DNA from: DAOUKH01 sp965207995
Lineage (GTDB): Bacteria; Chloroflexota; Dehalococcoidia; SHYB01
Direction of reading: 5' to 3'
Assembly: GCA_965207995.1 (NCBI GenBank)
Contig: OZ242299.1
Location: 1,364,001-1,428,000 of the forward strand
DNA length: 64,000 nucleotides
Every line of letters starts with the position of its first letter. The first letter of the stretch is position 1. The position numbers and the translations under genes were made by a program. Below, piece after piece: positions 55,101-61,100 of the stretch. Under the pieces are notes generated by a model, which saw only the letters and a list, made by a program, of their open reading frames with translations, was not told the origin of the DNA and did not search any database.

Positions 55101-58100
55101 GGGAGACGGTGTAGTTGGTGGTGGCGTCGCCCTCGTCCACCGTCGACGGGCCGGTGATGCTGACGGTGATGGGGTCGCTCTGGGCGATGGTGGCGGTGCC
55201 GCTGGAGGCCCCGTTCTTAAGGGATATCTGCGACGACAGTGTCGAGGTGATGGCGCCCAGGGTCACCGTGAAGGACTCCGCCGTCTCCGACAGCGCGTCG
55301 TCCGTCGCCGCGATGGTGATGGTCTGGGTCGCCCCCGCCGACGAGTTCGCCGCGAAGGTCACCGTGCCCGAGGTCGCACCCAGGTCGGCCGCCTCGGCGG
55401 CGTCCGTCCCTAGCGGCGCGCTCCACGCCACCTGCACTTGGACCGCCACCGCCTTCGATAGCGTCACCGTGAAGGTCGCGTCGGAGCCCTCGGTCACGTT
55501 CGATGCGGGCCCGGCGATGCTGAGCTCGGCGCTGTCCTTGTCGTCCTCTTCCCCGGGGTCACTGGTGCTTCCGTTGTCGTCCGTCAGCGTGATGGTGGCG
55601 TCGCTCACGTCCAGACCCACCTGCGTGGTGGTGGTGCCGGAGATGACGATCGTCTCGTCGCCTTCGACCACCTGGTCGTCCGTCGGCGTGACGGTGAGCG
55701 TGCCGGTGCCGCTGGAGGTGTTGGCCGGGATGGTGATCGTCGCCAGCGACGTGGCGGTGTAGTCGGTGTCCTTGGTGGCGGTGCCGGCGAGGGTGCCGAT
55801 GGTGACGACCGTCGGAGACGTACGCGTGCTGTCGCCGTCCAGGGTGGCCGTCACGGTGACGGGCGTGGCCGCGTCGTCCTCGCCCAGGCTGTTGGGGCTG
55901 GCGCTGAGCGTGATGCCCGTCGGCGCGGCGTCGTCGTCCGTGATCGTCGTGGTCACGCTCCTGGTGGTCGCCAGGCTTGGCGCCGGTCCGCCGCCGCCCG
56001 ACGGGCTGGAGATGGTCACGGTGAAGGTCTCGCCGTTGCCCTCGTCGATCGTGTCCTCCGTGGTCTGCACCGTGAAGGTCTGCGGGCCGGCGGCCGTCGG
56101 GCTGAATGTCAGCGTCTCCGACTTCGCCGTGTAGTCCGTCCCCGCCGTGGCCGTGCCGTTGGCCGTGGCGTAGGAGACGGTGAAATCGGCCGTCGGCGTG
56201 ACGCCCGACGGACTCAGGGAGACGGTGTAGCTGGTGGTGGCGTCCCCTTCGTCGACGGTGGCGGGGCCGTTGATCTCGACCGTGATCGGGTCGCTTTCAG
56301 ATATGGTGGCCTGGGCCGAGCTCGCGCCGTTCTTCAATGAGATCTGCGACGACACCGTCGAGGTGATCGTCCCCAGAGTCACCGTGAACGACTCGGCGGT
56401 CTCGGACAGCGCGTCGTCCGTCGCCGTGATGGTGATCGTCTGCGTCGCCCCAGCCGCGCTGTTCGCGGCGAAGGTTACCGTGCCCGATGTCGTCCCCAGG
56501 TCTGCGCCCTCGGCCGCGTCCGTCCCCAGCGGCGCGCTCCACGCCACCGTCACCTGCGCCGCCACGGCCGCGGAGAGAGTGACGGTGAAGGTGGCGTCGG
56601 ATCCCTCGGCCACGCTGGACGCCGGCCCGCTGATGGAGAGCTCGGCGCCGTCCTTGTCGTCCTCTTCCCCGGGGTCACTGGTGCTTCCGTTGTCGTCCGT
56701 CAGCGTGATGGTGGCGGACGTGACCGTCAGGCCCGTCACCGTCGTGGTGCCTGAGATGGTGATAGTCTCGTCACCCTCGACTATGGTGTCGTCCGTCGGC
56801 GTCAGCTCCAGCGTCCCCGTCCCGCTCGTCGAGTTCGCGGGGATGCTGATGCTGCTCAGGGACTTGTTCACCGTGTAGTCCGAGGAGCCTGCCGTCCCGC
56901 CCAGGGTCAGGGTCACCACCGTGTCCGATGGCCGGGTGGTGGTGCCGCCCAGGGAGGCGGTGACGGTGAATTCGGTCTTCGCGTCGTCCTCGCCCACACT
57001 GGTGGGGTTCACCATCAGGGCGATGCCGGTGAGGGCGTCGTCGTCATCGGTGATGGTGGTGGTCACCGACTTTGCCGTTCCGAGGCTGGGTGCCGGACCG
57101 CCGCCCCCCGACGGGCTTGAGATCGTGACGGTGAAGGTTTCCCCCGTGCCCTCGTCGAAGGTGTCCTCCGTGGTCTGCAACGTGAAGGTCTGCGGGCCGG
57201 CGGCCGTCCGGCTGAACGTCAGCGTCTCCGACTTCGCCGTGTAGTCAGTCCCCGCCGTGGCCGTGCCGTCCGACGTGGCGTAGGAGACGGTCAGGTCGGA
57301 TGTCGGCGTCACGCCGGTGGGCGAGAGGGAGACGGTGTAGTTGGTGGTGGTGTCGCCCTCGTCCACCGTCGACGGGCCGGTGATGCTGACGGTGATCGGG
57401 TCGCTCGCGGCGATGGTGGCCTGGGCGCTGGAGGCCCCGTTCTTCAGGGAGATCTGGGAGGAGAGCGTCGAGGTGATGGCCCCTAGGGTGACGGTGAAGG
57501 ACTCCGCCGTCTCGGACAGCGCGTCGTCCGTCGCCGTGATGGTGATCGTCTGCGTCGCCCCCGCCGCGCTGTTCGCGGCGAAGGTCACCGTGCCCGATGT
57601 CGTCCCCAGGTCTGCGCCCTCGGCCGCGTCCGTCCCCAGCGGCGCGCTCCACGCCACCGTCACCTGCGCCGCCACGGCCGCGGAGAGAGTGACGGTGAAG
57701 GTGGCGTCGGATCCCTCGGCCACGCTGGACGCCGGCCCGCTGATGGAGAGCTCGGCGCCGTCCTTGTCGCTGGGGTCATCCGTCGTCGACTTGTCGTCGT
57801 CGGTCAGGGTGATCGTCGCCGACGTGACAGTCAGGCCCACGGTGGTCGTACCGGGGATCGTGATCGTCTCGTCGCCCTCGACCACTGAGTCGTCGGTGGG
57901 CGTGATGGTGAGCGTGCCGGTGCCGCTGGAGGTGTTGGCCGGGATGGTGATGCTGACCAGCGACGTGGCGGTGTAGTCGGTGTCCTTGGTGGCGGTGCCG
58001 GCGAGGGTGCCGATGGTGACCACGGTGTCAGAGGGCAGAGTGCTGCCGCCGAGGGTGGCGGTGATCGTGATGGATGTTGCGCTGTCGTCTTCGCCGAGGG

Positions 58101-61100
58101 TGTTGGGGTTGGCGCTCAGCGTGATGCCCGTCGGCGCGGCCTCGTCGTCGGTGATGGTCGTCGTGACGGAAGAAGTGCCGAGCGTAGGAGTAGCTCCTCC
58201 GCCCGACGGGCTCGATATCGTCACGGTAAACGTCTCGTCGGACTCGTCGACGCTGTCCTCGGTGGTCTGCACCGTGAACGTCTTGTCGGCGTGGTCCGCC
58301 TGCGTGAACGTGAGCATGCCCGACTTGGCTGTGTAGTCAGATCCGGCCGTGGCGGTGCCGTTGGCGGTCGCGTAGTCCACCTTCAGGTCGTCCGTGGGGG
58401 TTACGTCCGAGGGCGACAGGGACACCGTGTAAACCGTGGTGGCGTCGCCCTCGTCAACGGTGGATGGGCCGGAGATGTTCACGGTAATCGGGTCGCTTGC
58501 GGCAATCGTGGCCGTCGCGCTGTTCTCATCGCTCTTCACTACCACCTGGGTTGAAGGGAGCGACGTCGTGATCGCCCCTAGCGTCACGGTGAAGCTCTCG
58601 GCCGCCTCCGACAGCATGTCATCGGTAGCGGTGATGGTGATGGTCTGCGTCGCCCCCGCAGCGCTGTTTGCCGCGAAGGTCACCGTGCCTGATGTCGCCG
58701 ACAGGTCCGCGCCCTCCGCCGCGTCCGCCGCCAACGGCGCGCTCCACGCCACCTGCACCTGGGCCGCCACGGCTTCCGACAGCGTCACCGTGAAGACGGC
58801 ATTGCCGCCCTCGGCCACGTTCGACGTCGGACCCGTGATGCGCAGGTCTGTCGAGTCCATGTCTTCGGGATCATCTTTTGTGTTCCCGTTGAGATCCTTC
58901 AGGGTGATGGTGGCCGAACCGACGGTCAGACCCACCTCAGTGCTGGTGGTCCCGGGGATGATGATGGTCTCGTTGCCCTCGACTACCTTGTCGTCTATCG
59001 GCGTGATGGTCAGCGTGCCGGTACCGCTCGACGAGTTTGCCGGGATGGTGATGCTGGCCAACGTCGTGGCCGTGTAGTCCTTCCCAGTCCCGGCCGTCGC
59101 CGAACCCGCCAGCGTACCGATGGTCACTACCGTCGCCTCGGTGCGCGTGGCGCCGTTCAACTTCGCCGTCACGGTCACCGTTTCGGCCGACTCCTGGTCC
59201 TCTTCGAGGGTGTCGGGGTCGGCGCTCAGCGTGATTCCCGTGGCGGCGTCATCGTCCGTTATCGTCGTAGTGACTGAGGACGTCCCCAGGCTGGGCGCCG
59301 GACCGCCGCCGCCTGATGGGTTGGAGATGGTCACCGTGAACGTCTCGTCCGACTCGTCAGTCGTGTCCTCGGTAGTCTGCACCGTGAAGGTCTGAGCGTC
59401 CGCCGCCGTCGGTTTGAAGGTGAACGTGTCCGAAGGCGCGTCGTAGTCCTCGCCCGCCTCGGCGGTGCCGTCCGAGGTGGAGTAATCCACGGTGAGGTCC
59501 GCTGTAGGGGTGCCGCCGGAGAGGGAGACAGTGTAGGCGGTGGTGGCGTCGCCCTCGTCCACGGTTGACGGGCCGGTGATGGAAACGGTGATGGGATCGC
59601 TCTCGGCGATATAGGCGTCCGCGATGAAGGAGCCCGGCTTGGGCGCTACGAAGGCGCTGACAGACGAGGTGACCGTCCCCAACTCTACGGTGAAGTTCTC
59701 CAACGGCTCCGACAGCGCGTCGTCCGTCATTTGGACGGTGAAGGTCCGCGTGGCGCCCGCCGCCGAGCCCGCCGGGAAGGTGACGGAACCGCCGGCAGGA
59801 GAGTAGTCCGCCGCCACGGCGGTGTTCGGCGCTGCCGACCAGGCCACGCTCACCTGTTCGGCGACGGCCGCCGACAGGGTGACGGTGAATGTCGCGCTGG
59901 CGCCCTCGGCCACCGCTGCGCTCGGGCCGCTGATGCTCAGGTCCGCGTGGCTGCTGTTGATGATCGTGACCGCTGCGGGAGCGACGTTCACTCCTTGGAG
60001 CGCCCCGTTCAGGAGGACGGTCTCGTCGCCCTCCACGACGGCGTCGTTGGTTGGCGTGAAGGTGAAGTTGGCGGTGCCGTAGAGCTGCCCCGCCGGGATG
60101 GTCACCGTCCCGGTGGCCGCCGAATAGTCGCCGCCGGCGAGGGTGGCTGTACCGTCGGCCAGCGACAGGTTGATCACCGCGTCTTGCTGTAGCGCATCCT
60201 TCCCGTGCAGCGACGCCGTGACGCTCAGAACAGTGGCCCCGGCGTCCTCCCGCACCCTGCTTGGGCTCACGGTCAGGCTGATATTGTTGCCTCTGCCCGT
60301 GGAGTCGTCGTCCAGGATGGTGAGCTTCGCCGGATGGACCGTGAACCCCTTCGCGGTTCCGGTGACGTTCAGGGTCTCATCGGGTTCGGACTTGTCATCA
60401 CCCGTGACCGTCACCTTGAGGCTCCCGGACCCGCTCGTTTCTCCCTCGTCAATGATCACCGTCGCCGTGGCCTTGGAGTAGTCCTCGCCCTTGGCGGTCC
60501 CGTCCTCCAGCGACACCGTTACCTCGATCGGGACCGACAGCGTCGCGTCGCTGTCCAGCGTCGCCGTGACCGTGACGTCGGTGGCTTGGTCCGAACTGCC
60601 CTCGCGCAGGACCGACGGGCTGACACTCAACGTTATGCTCGTAGCAATTTCGTTGTCCGTGAGGGTGACAGTTGGCGTGTCGGAGGTTGTCAGGCCTCCG
60701 CCGGCCGCGCTGGTGAAGACGACCGTTTCCTCCCTTTCCACCACGCTGTCGTCCACCGGCGTCAGCGTCAGGGTTCCGGTGCCGCTGTCGTCTCGGGGGT
60801 CGATGGAGAAGACCAGGAACGCCCCGTGGCTGCCGGCGACGGTGTAGTCCTCGTTGAGGTCTGCCGTTCCCTTCTTTCCGGTTTTACCCTCCACGTAGAC
60901 GATGACATCGACGGGGTAAGGGAAAGTGCCCTCGTCCTCCAGCGTCGCGGTGAAGGTGATCTGTGTGCCTCCGTCTCCCTCGCCCACCGAGATGGGAGTG
61001 GCCGTCAATGTATACGAGTCGGGGTACGCGTCATCGTCGGTGAAGACGTCGTTGATGGTCGTGGTCTTGGTCCCGTCCCGGATCACCGGCGCCGGCCCGC